A DNA stretch of 64,000 nt from Brugia malayi (GCF_000002995.4 NW_025062476.1:12088501-12152500), one strand, 5' to 3'. Counted from the stretch's first letter, positions 20,915-35,300 are shown. Notes: generated by a model not told the origin, from the letters alone. Made by a program: numbers and translations.

Positions 20915-23367
20915 TCAAACCTCGTTCTACTAAATTCAGTTAATCTTTTTCTCAAATTTTTGCAAACATATCAATAATATCAAATCAACAGTAACTGCCA
21001 CATGACTGTTTACGGTTAAATAAGATATTGAAGCGTACATTTGAATTCAACCTCTTCCCACTAATATCATTTTAGAAAATTTATCACTGGCAGAAAGAAG
21101 TAACAGGTAGAAAGAATAGTTTCAAAGTATTGATGTGCAATTATAGCCAAAAGCAGACAGAAAAATTAGAATTGAAAAAAAAAAAAAAAAAACTGATAAC
21201 TATTAAGCAGGAGTATCGTCTGAGTTGAACTTGAAATAATTAACAAATATCCTTAGTGGTACCACTCAAAAGCAAAAGTTTTTTTTTTGCTTGTGACGAT
21301 GAGTGGCTATTTTTTCTCTGTTATAAGGAAAAAGAGAGAGAGAAAAGTAAGAAAGGAAGACATAATAAAAAAAGAAAAAAACAAAAAAAACATGTGCTTA
21401 AATCTAAAAATCATAAAATTAAAAATTAACACTTTGTGTTAAATTAAAACAAATTTGAAAATAGAAATGTAAAAAAAAAAAAAAAAAGTAATCGAAGTGA
21501 AACACTTATCGTCGTATAATTTATCCTTTTTTTGCTTCCATAAATGATCGTAAATATCTATTCAAACAAGTTAATCATCATAATTTATTCCTACAACTTT
21601 CAAAAAATTAAGAATTTTTAAAAAAATTAGAAGTGAAAAAGCAATTTAATCCGTTATATTTTATACATGGGTATATCTATCTAACATGGGTATATTCATC
21701 TATATTACATGTACATGGGTATATCTATCTAACATGGGTATATTTATCTATATTACATGTACACGGGTATATCTATCTAACATGGGTATATTTATCTATA
21801 TTACATGTACATGGGTATATCTATCTAACATGGGTATATTTATCTATATTACATGTACACGGGTATATCTATCTAACATGGGTATATTTATCTATATTAC
21901 ATGTACATGGGTATATTTATCTATATTACATGTACACGGGTATATCTATCTAACATGGGTTTATTTATCTATATTACATGTACACGGGTATATCTATCTA
22001 ACATGGGTATATTTATCTATATTACATGTACACGGGTATATCTATCTAACATGGGTATATTTATCTATATTACATGTACACGGGTATATCTATCTAACAT
22101 GGGTATATTTATCTATATTACATGTACACGGGTATATCTATCTAACATGGGTATATTTATCTATATTACATGTACACGGGTATATCTATCTAACATGGGT
22201 ATATTTATCTATATTACATGTACACGGGTATATCTATCTAACATGGGTATATTTATCTATATTACATGTACACGGGTATATCTATCTAACATGGGTATAT
22301 TTATCTATATTACATGTACACGGGTATATCTATCTAACATGGGTATATTTATCTATATTACATGTACATGGGTATATTTATCTATATTACATGTACACGG
22401 GTATATCTATCTAACATGGGTATATTTATCTATATTACATGTACACGGGTATATCTATCTAACATGGGTATATTTATCTATATTACATGTACACGGGTAT
22501 ATCTATCTAACATGGGTATATTTATCTATATTACATGTACACGGGTATATCTATCTAACATGGGTATATTTATCTATATTACATGTACACGGGTATATCT
22601 ATCTAACATGGGTATATTTATCTATATTACATGTACACGGGTATATCTATCTAACATGGGTATATTTATCTATATTACATGTACACGGGTATATCTATCT
22701 AACATGGGTATATTTATCTATATTACATGTACACGGGTATATCTATCTAACATGGGTTTATTTATCTATATTACATGTACATGGGTATATCTATCTAACA
22801 TGGGTTTATTTATACATTACATATGTATGCTATAAAAGTTTTTGGAAGACTTTATTTTCTAATTTGTCATAAGGTTTTAATATAAGTAAAATTCTGCTTA
22901 TAATATATTTTTCATTGTATATATATATATATCACAACATAATAACTTTTCATTTTCGAAATTAAATTTTCAAAATATTAAGAGACGAAAGAGTTGCAAA
23001 GAAGAGCCGCAAAGCATTAGGCGTTTTTGTGTTATGACTGATTGGCCGCTTTGAATAAAGTGTTTGTTTTATCTAGTGCTAATCTGAAATGTTATAGAAG
23101 ATTTGAATGGTTTTGTAAATTTTTCGTATTTGTTAAGTAAAATTATTTTTCATATCAAATATTCTTTTATTGTCAAATATTTCTAAAAAGAAGAAAAGTA
23201 ATAAAATCCTTTGCTGATATCTTATTGCATTACAGATTATTTGCTTATCTTATCATCATAATCATCATTATCAAATTCATCTATCAATCAATAGTAATAA
23301 TAACAATAGTACAGCAAATCTAGATGCTTGTAAGGTGCAGAAATATCTGCAATGAAGCACTTGGATA
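20915..23367. other. Intergenic, divergent SNM1-like and nsy-1 genes, with minisatellite
   Basis: About 2.4 kb separate the two divergent starts. Apart from the 48-bp minisatellite it holds A/T runs, a (TA)n at 22918-22931 and a slightly less AT-rich stretch at 22980-23060. Possible spliced-leader acceptors flank both start codons: TAGTAG just upstream of 20914 on the minus strand, and GTGCAG ending at 23339 for nsy-1. Confidence 0.5.
21664..22822. repeat. 48-bp minisatellite, about 24 units
   Basis: The unit consists of two related halves: 19 bp (TATCTATCTAACATGGG-containing) and 29 bp (ending TCTATATTACATGTACA). Exact 48-bp spacing is seen, for example, between 21981 and 22029. Variants: TACATGGG versus TACACGGG at the unit junction, a C for T at about 21694, and GGGTTTATT in place of GGGTATATT at about 21959, 22757 and 22804. 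At about 21906 and 22371 a 19-bp half is missing, which shifts the reading frame by one. Because 48 is divisible by three, two plus-strand frames stay open for hundreds of codons; the Ile/Tyr/Leu-rich translations are artefacts. Confidence 0.95.
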
Positions 23368-23375
23368 ATGGCTGA
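23352..23375 (+). promoter_or_regulatory. Short upstream ORF overlapping the nsy-1 start
   Basis: ATG at 23352 opens a seven-codon frame (MKHLDNG) ending at TGA 23373-23375, five bases past the nsy-1 ATG at 23368 and in a different frame. If it is present in the mature 5' leader it would reduce initiation at the main start. A possible spliced-leader acceptor (GTGCAG) ending at 23339 would leave it in the transcript. Confidence 0.45.
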
Positions 23376-26300
23376 ACAACCAAACGCGGTCATTTGTCCA
23401 ATACCACTACCTCCTCGAACAGCTCCGCCGGGCGTTATTACCCGTGTACCATCCACTATCACTTCACCAATATCCACCGATAAATATGCTACAAATGCTG
23501 CAGCACATTTTGCCCGAAAACTTCAGGTTCATTCTTTCATTTCATTTCGACAGTGCAATTGATATTTCATGTCACAAATGAATTACATTTCGAGAAATAT
23601 CTTGAATGAACTCCAATTCGAATATGTATGTACAACTTCAAATGGAATTGATGGAATTTTGTTTAGTTTTTGTTGTGGAAAATGATACATAGGAATGATT
23701 TTATGTGAGTAAACAAAAAAGAGAGTTATTAAATTAAGTGATCATCACAGTGACTGCGATGTTGAAACAGAATGGAAAACTATAAATGGGACATAAAATT
23801 CAGGAATTCAGGGATGAAAATTTTAAGAATTAATATAACAGCAAGATACAGTCTCAACAAGGTTAAACTTCGCTCAAGTTTTTAAACTGAGTAATTTCAA
23901 GCAATTCGGTGATGGTATTACATCTGCTTCCAGATTGTACTGGTAATGGATTTGAAGGCTGCAAAAAATATGAAAATACGTGAAATGGCTTGCAGTGATG
24001 TTCAGAAGGTTGCGGACTCACTGAATGTTAATTTAACGGTGAGCACGCAATATGCATATGCATAGATTTCCGAGATAAATATATTGAAATAACAAACTTT
24101 GTATATATCGATAACTTTAGATTATACCCTTTGCTTTTGAGATGCATATTTTCAAAAAAAAAAAAAAATGAAAATTGAAAAAGGAAATATTAAGGAAATA
24201 TTTCCTTAAAATAAGTAAGGAAATATTTTTTTAAGCTTGGAAATGATGAATATTACCAAGATTATTCCAGCACTTAGATTTTGATCGTCTTGATTTTGGC
24301 GAAACAAATGCACTTGATGTTTTCTACAATGCTGATGTAGCACTGGTTGATGTTTCCATTGCACAGCAACAACCAAGTCTTTGTTATCATATAGGAGTAC
24401 GTGAATCCATGGGCCAGTCATATAATATCATCCTAACGGAAGAAACTTCTGAATCACTCGTTAAAGCTCTTAAAGTTTGTTTTATATTTATAGATTAAGT
24501 GATTTAACCAGTTAAAGTAATTAATTAGATGGCTCACATTTCGTAGGTGGTCTGAACTCGATATTCAGTTTTGTGCCAGATTGACAGTTTGTCTCAATGT
24601 TTATTACGGTCGGAAAAAGCCTTTCATTTCTATTATTTTATAAGGAGTATTGAGATACCTCGATATAATTGCAAAAATGCAGTATTTGAACAATATATAT
24701 ATATTTCAGAAAACATTGGCTCACTTACCGCTAATAGCATACATTTTACCAAATGACAGTTCATCATTGGTTTCGGTTGATAAAACGTCAAAGATTGACA
24801 GTTTGTCTCAACTTAAAAGTGGTATTGATCAAATAGCTGAAAAGGTACTGTTTTGTTCTGGATTTTAGGAATTCTGAAAATTTATTTCTTCCTCTTTAGT
24901 TTTATCTCAACTGAGTTGACTTTGAATTACTGCTGTGAGTTAATACCATGCGAAGAAGGTTCCCATTAAGTCACTGAAGCATGTTTTCCGCAGTAATGGG
25001 TTTTTTAGAGGACCCCAACGTGTCTTTTTTTTTAGGAATGTTTGCTCTACCAGTTACCAAACTATCCTGGCTTCATTCACTACATTGTTTTAAAAACAAG
25101 TTAAGCAATTAGTATAGATGGGAATGTAATTTTATGTCAAATATGAAAATTTTCAGAGTCGTTATTCGGTTAATTTTCAGCCACATAGCAAATGCGGGCG
25201 TCTGGTAACATTCCGTTCACGAATGAAACAGGCCTTGAAAAGTGTCCAAATTGAAGCTTCAGCACATTCACGTGAGAAATTCTTGTCTGATCTTCGAAAG
25301 GCACGTGAAACGCAAGATGTTGCTGAAGCTAACCGCTTCCTCGATAAAATGAGACATCGGCTAGATAATCCGGATGTATTAAGTGTTGACACACTTTATC
25401 AGTTCATGCTAAGTTATAGGTAAATTTGATTAATAATTTTTAGAATTGCTACTTTTTTGATCGTTATATTTTTGCCATATTCAGTTGCTTTTACCAAATT
25501 TTCATGATTATTTTTGCTGATGCAGACATCCAATGCAAAAAGCTTTTGTATTAATGCAATTGGTTGTTAGAAAAGTTTCAAAGCTTTCTGCAAAAGACCT
25601 GCAATATCAGCTTGCTTCATCATAGTTCTCATCATCTAGTAGCAGTATCAATCTTAACACAAATGTTATCATCAATTTTATTTTACCTTTTGCATTCTTA
25701 CATCATAATAAGATATCCTTATTTAATTTTAAGGACAATTACTGTCGTCATGTGGAATAATGTAAAGTTTGATCCAGTATTAGCTGGCATGAAAGCATAC
25801 CATGAAAAAATGTAAAAAAGTACTCTTATTTTGCGACCACTATAACCCAGCCGCAAATTGCATTTTCATTAAGAAGTTTCAGAGATTATCAAAATTACGA
25901 TGCGATGATAAGTCTTTACGATGATCTCAGTCGGATCGAAAATTGCTCCATTGTAAATGCACAGGCTATACGATTCCTCTATGCCTTTGCACTTAATAGG
26001 TTATTAGTTTTGCCTCATTTTTTCGAAATACGTCAGATTTGTTTGTAACATAGAACTGGAAAGGAATTTCTTTTTTTATATCATATTAACTTTCAGTATT
26101 TAATATATACCTTGCCCTGATAAGGCTTTCATTTGGGATTGTGAGGAATCCAATTTCCTTCATTTGTTTATTCATGAATTTTATTTGTTAACACTGTTTA
26201 GGAATCTAAAAATTTTAGACGTAACGAAGAGGGTGATCGTGATCGAGCTTTGCAAACGGTATTGCAAGTAACTTCCAATTGTAATGATGGCACTGCCGTA

Positions 26301-29300
26301 TCGCCTGATATAATATGCTTGGCAGGACGTATCTACAAGGACAAATTCATCACCAGTAATTATGAGGATCGTGAATCATTGGACAAAGCTATTGAGTGGT
26401 ATCGACGAGCATTCGATTTATCACCTTTGGAATATTCCGGAATAAATTTGATAACATTATTGCGTGCTCGTGGTGATACATTCGAAAATAATAGTGAAAT
26501 GCAGCAAATTGGTATGCTATTATTGATGATGTAACCTCTTGCTTGATAACAATATGATATAGTGTCGGATGCTGTGGCATGTTTATCATTTATTGATATT
26601 ATAGAGAACCTTGGCCAGTAATATGGGTGTAATTTCTTCCAAAATGGAAATATTTGTTTATTATCAGACAAGATGGTTTTCATTTATTAAATTACAGCTG
26701 TCGTACTTAACAGTTTACTTGGAAGAAAGGGTGCTTTGTCAAATTTAACGGAATATTGGGATGTGGCTACATACTTCGAAGTTTCGGTATTAGCTGATGA
26801 TTATCCGAAAGCATGCCAAGCAGCATTAAAAATGGCAATTTTGAAACCACCCATTTGGTAAGCGAAATAATTCAAACATATTCTGACTCAGGGTGCGTAA
26901 TATTTTTAGAAAAAACAAAATGAGACGAAATAAGGGAAGTGATGAAATGATTAGGGGAAAAAAAAGGAAAGACTATTATTATCCGAGCACTAACTCTTGG
27001 ATACTCTCATCAGCATTCTGAGCTATAGTATGATCATTCTCCCTAGCTAAATTTTGTAACTTATAGGTTTTTGAAATCAACAATGGAGAATATAAAATTG
27101 TTGAATCGTTGTGCAGCAACAATGTCACCGGTGGAAAAAGAAAAACAGCAGTTTTTGTTCTGGTCGGAATTTTTTATGGAAGCTATTGATTCAGAAGAAG
27201 AAATTGTCTGCGGTCGTTTTCCAGTTCTTATTCAAGAAGTCACAAAGGTCATTTTGTTCAGCTTTCTTTTCTAATGTATTTTTATTTCATGTTAAAAAAT
27301 TACTGATTCTTTTGTCGACTACATTTTCTCTCTTTTTAGATTTAAAATGCTTTATGTGCTGCAGTAGAACGAATGAGATTTTATTTGTTTTTTATTACTA
27401 ATATTTGAATTTAACAGTGAAAATTGCAATAAAATTCAAAAGTACTGGATGAACCCGGAAACTATGGATATGTTACAAGCTGAAATTTTTTCTTTATCAG
27501 GGCAGTAATATTGAAACTGTTCCACTTTTTTTCAGCAGTACACACCGAGTTTTTTGACACTGAATGTAAGCGAAGGTTCAATAATTCTCAGTCATGTGCT
27601 GGAGAGCAGTCAACAAAAGAAACCTCCTCCAGGTAAGAAATCTTTCTTACTTTCTGGTCGTATTAAGGCTATCATTATTTTGATGAATTCTGGCTTCAAG
27701 TTTTTAATGCCGGATTCTTGCTGGTTCATGTAAGCTTGGGAATAATCATAGATTAAACTTTTAATAGTCATGGAAATAACTGAAATTATCGATAATATTG
27801 CGATGGAGCACTATTTAAATATTAAAGGCGTAACGGGAGGTACAAAGTTTTGTAAGTTGGAATTGCATATTTCACAGAAATATATCTAATTTTGATGTTT
27901 TTATTTCTTCTACTATAGGCATTCATCGGTGGCATTTTACTGCTGCAAATATTAAAGCAGTTTCTGCATCCAAACGTGACGATCGTTCTATGTTCCTTTA
28001 CGTCCACGAAAATTCAGATGACTTCAATTTAGTGTTTCCATCGGCTGCTCATTGCAATAAGTAAGCAGCATCTTTTTGTTTTTAACTGTCTTGTTTATTA
28101 GATAGTTTATATAGGGTAGATTTTTGTCATATTCAATTCTTATAGAGTAATGGGCTCATTGATTGAAATGATTAATGAATTGGATGGTAATGCAGGCCGT
28201 GTTTTGCACGACTGTGAAGCCCAAAATCGCTTAGAGGTAAGCAGTAAGTTTCATTAATTGATTAATTACATTAATGTGGTTTCTAATCACAGTAATTGAT
28301 GTTGTAGTTCGAGTATGAATTAACAAACAGTGGTGATCGTGTGGTACTTGGTCGTGGAACATATGGCGTTGTTTATGCTGGAAGAGATCTGTCAACGCAG
28401 AGGTAAATTGATCTCAAACTCTTTTGTTCATTTTCTTAATTGTTTAGTTTGAACTATCTATTCGTCGTTGCTCTCAAAAATACAACTCACATTCCATGGT
28501 AACTTTATATGTTTTACTGTTTCCGCTATCTTTTTTGCAAAGATTCAGTTCATGATAGAATCGAATAGTTTATGGCCGAATTAAGAACTATGTGAAGTAC
28601 ATGTATTTATAGAATATTTCTGACTAACTTGGTTTTTTCTTTTTTTTTTTTCTTACTTGTAGTTTGAAGCGCTAGTTCATGGAAGATTATATCTTTTTTG
28701 TATTTGTAAATACTGCGAAATTTTTCAAAAATTGGTTTTAAACTTTTAATAGATCGATAGTGGTAAAAGAAGTGGAAGTTAAAAATGAAGAGGAAGTGCA
28801 ACCATTGATGGAAGAGATTCAGTTGCATTCAACTCTTTCACATCAAAATATTGTCCAGTATCTTGGATGTAAGCTAGTGAAAAAGGATCAAGGAAATGAT
28901 ATTTTTCAAATTATCATGGAGCAAGTTCCTGGAGGTAGGCGAAATGTCATTTTAAGATAAATTTAAAGGGAAATTGCAATTTTTCCTTTAAATTTATTCG
29001 AATCTCGGAAAGAAGATGTTTTTACAGGTAGTTTAAGTTCGTTGCTGCGAAGCAAGTGGGGTCCACTGCTAGATAATGAGAAAACTATGGCAATATATGG
29101 CAAACAGATACTCGATGGCCTACGCTACTTGGTATGTCTTAAGACTTTTTGTTTGTATAACTTTATGAATGATTCAGATCTTTTATTTGTCTATAAATAA
29201 ATCGATTGCTAAAAACTTAAGTATTTTAATGATTTAACTTTTTTTTACACTTGTTTTCCCTGCTTTTCAGTTTGAATTAGCGTAAGCCCTAAGTTATTAG

Positions 29301-32300
29301 GATCATAATTTTCTTGGTATTAAAATCGAACTAAATGTACAGCAACTTTACATCAACCTAAATACAACAATTGTTCCATTCTCATCTTTTCAGTGTTATC
29401 TTTTTGTAGTTTTACCTTCCAAATTGTTGTTTTTATTGTTTTATTGGAAATTGTTGTAGCACGATCAGAAAATAGTTCATCGTGATATAAAGGGAGATAA
29501 TGTATTGGTGAATACATACAGTGGTGTATGTAAAATATCTGATTTTGGCACGTGTAAACGATTGGCTGGTCTAAATCCGGTAACTGAAACATTTGCTGGA
29601 ACGTTACAATATATGGCTCCAGAAGTAAGCTTTCTATCTAAAAGAATTATTGATATTTTATTAATTAAGCTTTACGGTCCATATCCTTGCCTATACGTAT
29701 ACTTTTACTTCGTGATAGTTATATAACAACTAGAAGCATTAATACCGAGATGATTTTCCGGTTTAGCATGATTTGACAATAGGATTAGCTACATTTATGA
29801 TTTCAGTGTTGTTTAATTTTTCACTGTATTTTTATTTAGGTAATCGATCATGGACAACGAGGATACGGTGCTCCAGCAGATATTTGGAGCTTTGGTTGTA
29901 CAATGGTTGAAATGGCTACTGGACGACCACCATTTGTTGAACTTGGCTCACCACAAGCAGCAATGTTTAAGGTGGGAATGTTCAAGACTCATCCACCAAT
30001 ACCAGATGGTTTGAGTGAACGTTGTAAACGATTCATTTTGAGGTATGCTGAATTTATTTTTGGATAGTAATGGTAGTAGAAGTAATACTTCCATGTGTTA
30101 GTATTAGAAATCATTGAAGGACAGATAAGTGCTTATACACTTCGCAGTGCAATTTCTGGTGTAACAGCATGGAAAAAAAATAGCAGTTGTTCAATAGTCC
30201 TTCAAAAAAAATTTTCATTATTTGTTAGAATGAACTATATAAAATCGTTGATGGTCTTTTCCTACAGCTCTTTTGCTTCAATCATTTCTTTTCGTTTTCT
30301 AATTTATATGTTTCATCTATAATTTATTTCATTTATTATTGCATTCTTAGATTTTGAACTCAATTTTACAGATGTTTTGAACCTGATCCACGTAAACGTG
30401 CCACAGCAGCAGAATTGTTAATGGATCCTTTCATACAGCACTTAATACCACATTCGTATATTTTTTTACTTTTCATTACTAGTTTTTTTTTTTTGTATAT
30501 ATAACGGGAATTTATATTAGTTTTCGCATTTCTCATAATCGTTTGTTTCTATTTTAGAAATCGAACTGGAAGTGCTAATAAAAAACACTTTGAAGCATGG
30601 AAATATAATCGCGGTAAGTTTATGGCATTCTAAATATATGGACAACATTTTTTTGAATTAAAAGAAGATGTTATTATCAATGAATCATTTGAATTCTTAA
30701 CGTAGTTTTATGATGTTTATATCATTGATTGTTAGATACACATTGCTCATTTTAATGTCAAACTTTTCAATTGTTAAACTTTCCCACTTACTCTTACATC
30801 CTTAAATGCTTAATGAGATGAGAGAAAAAAGCAATTTTTGAAATATTATATGCCGTTACATTTCTGCAGTTACTACTAGCTTTGCTTTTATCAAATTTAA
30901 TTTTAATACGTAATGCTCATTGCTACTACATTTTAATAATCTGTGATCACTTTGAAATTTAATGTCTGTTTGTTTTCCGAATGATTTTCTATGTTATCAT
31001 TCATAACATTTTCATCGCTTTCACTATTAGAATTTCAAGTATTTTTTCTTTTTTTTCATAATTCTTTCTTGTTTTTTATACCTGCATTTGAAATCAGAGA
31101 CCAAAATAGATTTTTCAGTTGCCCTATTTACATTACATAAAATACGAAATTTGCAGAAATGCAACGTTCAGTGTCCTATATTGGTGCGCAAGGAGAAGCA
31201 GATAAGGATACCGAAACAGTGAAGAATTTACATTTGTTAATTGAAAGTGCAACAGCTCCACGTCTTACATCATATCAACTGGATCATAGTACCATCAGTC
31301 CAAATTCGTACAATTTACAGCTAAGTCAGCCTTCATCACCAGTTATTGGTAATCATTTTATCTATCATTTATTTCATTTGAAATTATTTAGCGGCTTATT
31401 TTGTTTGATTTGGTTTGATTCACTTTCCTTTTCTAATAAATTTTTAAATTTATTCTTGGATGAGAAAAGCAAAAGTTGAGATGAATTTTTGCAGATGATA
31501 ATACTCACCCGCAGTTGAATTCGTCATCAGTATTTAATAATCCATCGATGAATGGTGTCGTCTCATCATTTACAAGTTCCATTTCTTTAAATCGGATGGC
31601 TTCAGATGAAAGTGGAATTTCTTCGCGTTTCTTTATGCTTAAAAAAGATTCTGAACGTCGTAATACTTTGGCTCGTTTCATGTTGGATTATAAAATTGAA
31701 GTATTCGTTTCATTTTATTTGCATATGACTTTAAATTACAAGCACATTAATTTTTTTTTTCTTTTTTGAAAGACGAACACAGTTTTTAGAAGATTTAAAT
31801 ACGACCAAATTTGAAGCACCCAAGGATTATTTAACCGTTACTAATTTCTTCTTTTTCTAGATTATTGATAATTGGTATGAACATCTTACAAAGAGTCAAT
31901 TTGCGGGTGATTTAGTTGTCACAAAGGTAAATCACTCACTAATTGTTGCAAGAAGACATATTGATTTATTTTATGAAGTTTTTAAAGTATATTATGCAAT
32001 ATGAAAAATTTCAGGAGATGCTATTAACTTTGCTGCTTGGCATGCGCAATTATTTATTTTCAAAGGATACAGCTCCTATACAAGTAAGTCTGTATGCATT
32101 TTTTTAATGTTCTACAGAAACTTGAAGATATTACAGGTTTCATAATTAATATGTAAATTTTTCGAAATAGTATGTAAAATCAGTAGACTATTTTGAAGCT
32201 TATTATGTTCAGGAAATATGAATAAACGGAGTTCTTGATAATAGTAAATTCATCAGTCATAAATCCTTTTAAAAAAAAAAAAAAAAAAGTCTTGCTCATG

Positions 32301-35300
32301 AAATACTTCTTTTTGAAAAAAAATTCTTGAAATTTTTGAAGTATTTATGATCATATTTTCAGGATGCAATTGATACGGTCCGAGCACAACTTGATTTTGA
32401 GCCTGCCGCCATATCACAGGTTAATCTTGCACTTTACGGTTTTTCAGAAGCAGTACAACCATCACTTCGTCAACAGACCATCAAACCACATTGGATTTTT
32501 GCTCTTGATAACCTGATACGGAGTGCTGTGCAAGCTGCTGTTAGTATCCTTTCTCCAGGTATTATTTTAATAAATTTATGTGAAAACTGTATAAAAAAAA
32601 AAAAAAAAAAAAAAACAGAAAAAAAAATTGTTACGTCAGCAACGATACACACGAAACGTCTCCGAACTATCTCACTTATCATCAAATATAAAAATATGTT
32701 AATATTTCTTTAGTTAACTAACGTGATTTTTTTCTCAATACTAACGTTTGTCTCATAAAAAAAAAAAAAAGAGATTGTATATCTTTGATGCTCAATTACT
32801 TAATTTTATTTCAGTAGTTATTTTATAAAGCATTGGTTGTCCATATTTTCGATACATAGTTAGTTATACTGTGTTGTTGTATCATTAACAGGTTATATGG
32901 CTACCCTGAACTTTCATAAAGTTTAATATTTTCCATTACAATAGACTTAGACTGGTTATTACATTACAGTTTTTTTTTTTTTTTTTTAATGCCTATTAGA
33001 CCCGTAATATATTAAATATTTTCCCATAACTCTGGATATTTTATCAAGTTTTACAACAAAAATGCATTTAAATGATAACGAAAAATGAAGTATTGGGAGC
33101 AGAAAAAAGCGAGACAAGTTGAGTAGGAATTGCAGTTTGCAAATTAAATAAGTTAAATTTGAAACAATATAGCTAAATGATTGGATTTATTTTATCAGAA
33201 TGAGTCATTTGTCTTCTGTGGCTTTCTTCGTGAAATATGTTTCATCCTCTGTGCTTATTGATTGTGTTAGTATGTTTCTTGTTTTTTCTCACATTCCATT
33301 TGGTTTCTTTTTAACAACTAAATGAATTATTCTCTTTTGTTTTTCAGATTTCTGAGGTTCCATCTCTGGGTTCCGGTGGTTTTTTTTTTTCTTTGTAAAT
33401 TTGTAACATTAGAAGTATTTGCATGTAACTATAGTGAATTATTAGTATTTCGAAGTTAAAATTCAATAGATTATATATTTCTTTCTTGTAACAGTTTTCA
33501 GTTAAATTGATACCATAATCTTCTTCCGACAATAATTTCGTTATTTTTTCTAATAATCATGCAATCAACACATTTTTTGGATTTAAATTAATAGATTTAT
33601 TCAAACAAATTTATTTCAAGTTATCATTTGGCATGCATTGATTTATGGCAACTTGCACCTTTTTTTTTTTTTTTTTTTTTTTTTTTTGTTAGCCTTGTTG
33701 CTATGAAAGAAGTTTTTTGATGATGCTTTCATATCAGATTACTAAAAGCAATTGGGACATTTAGATGGCAATATAGAAGCATTTTCAGTAATTTAGCTGT
33801 GTGCATCGGATAAGAATAAGTGGAAATCTCAAGTACGATTTTTTTTTTTAAGAAAAGCTTCGGTTCATATTCATTTATATTATATCATTTATGAGTGCTG
33901 ATGGTACCACACCACAAGTAATAAGTTTTTCAGATCTGTCAGCAATGCTATCGGTACAGGATGCACCAGGTAATCGTATGTCATCGATATCTCGTGAAAG
34001 TGGTGGTTCTCATAGTGAACATTCAACTGTGGATAGTCAATCATGTTCTGCGTCACGTGGTATTACACGAGAAGCTATGTGGGGTAATTTTTCACCGGAA
34101 ATGAGGAAAGAAATGCGTGCACTGGTTGATGAGAATAGGAGGTAAAATTAATTATCATTCTTCTTTTTTTATGAATTGAAAAATCTCGAGCAGAATGTTT
34201 TATTTTAATGATATTTCTTAGCAAAAGTTATTTATTTTTAAAATTTCAAAGATATCCTACATTTCAGTTTTCTTCCCTGCAGTTTTTTTTTTTTTTTTTT
34301 TGAACTCTCTCTTTTGCAAGCCATTCTTTCAGGTTATTTGAGGAATTGGTTGCGGTTGAACGTGAATACAATGAATTACTTCAGACTACTCTAAAAGAGA
34401 AAAGATTGCGTGTAGAACGTTTGTCTGACTTATTGTCTGATAACGATAATACATCTAGTAATCAGCAACTGCTAACACTACCATCGTTACCATCCGGTTT
34501 TCCCTTATCACCGTTAGAAACTAAATCGGATTCTAAATCTTCGCCAATATGTACAGTGGGTAGTATTCAATCCTTTGAACAAGAACCATTTAATCGTCTT
34601 GGAGCTTCATCGTGAGTTGATTAATTTCTTTAAGTTGAATTTAAATTAATTTAGAAGAAGGAGCTGCACTGAAATTAACCAAATTTTTGTTCAAATTTAG
34701 AAAAAAATTAAAATTGTAATATATATTTGTACAAATTGAAGTTATACCATTCATTGCAATTGTTAATTTCAGTATTTCTTTTAAGAAATGTTCGGAATGA
34801 TGAATTGGCACAATGGTTACGTTCTTTTGGATGTGATAATGCTACAATAAGACGAATTCAGGAGGAAGAATATACAAAGCAAGATCTTCTCGATTTTGTC
34901 ACTCGAGAAGACTTGATGAGACTTAATCTAAGGTAATATCATATTAAAATAGCGATTAGTACTCATTTTGTTAAGAACTACATTATAAGCGATAAAGGAA
35001 ATGGAAAGAAATAAGAAGTTTATTCTAAGCGAGTGAAAATTCTCGTCTGCTGTAATTCCTAGCTATAATTTCAACAAGTTTCAGTTGTTCATTATAAACT
35101 GCTTTTCATAATACCTAAAAGTCATAACTTGATATTCTGCATATATCTTTTTGATTGTAGGTAGATTATATTTCCAATTTGTCAATCTGCTACATTTGTT
35201 ATATTTTACAGAGGTGGTATAGTGTGTCGCATTTGGCGAAAAATTTTACAAAATCGTGGGCATCAACAAATTTCCGGTTTTTCAAGTCCAGCGGATTTCC

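Noticed and set aside
21633..22872. Long repetitive plus-strand ORFs up to 323 codons
   Set aside because: They arise because the 48-bp minisatellite unit is a multiple of three and lacks stops in two frames; no splice signals or unique sequence support a protein.
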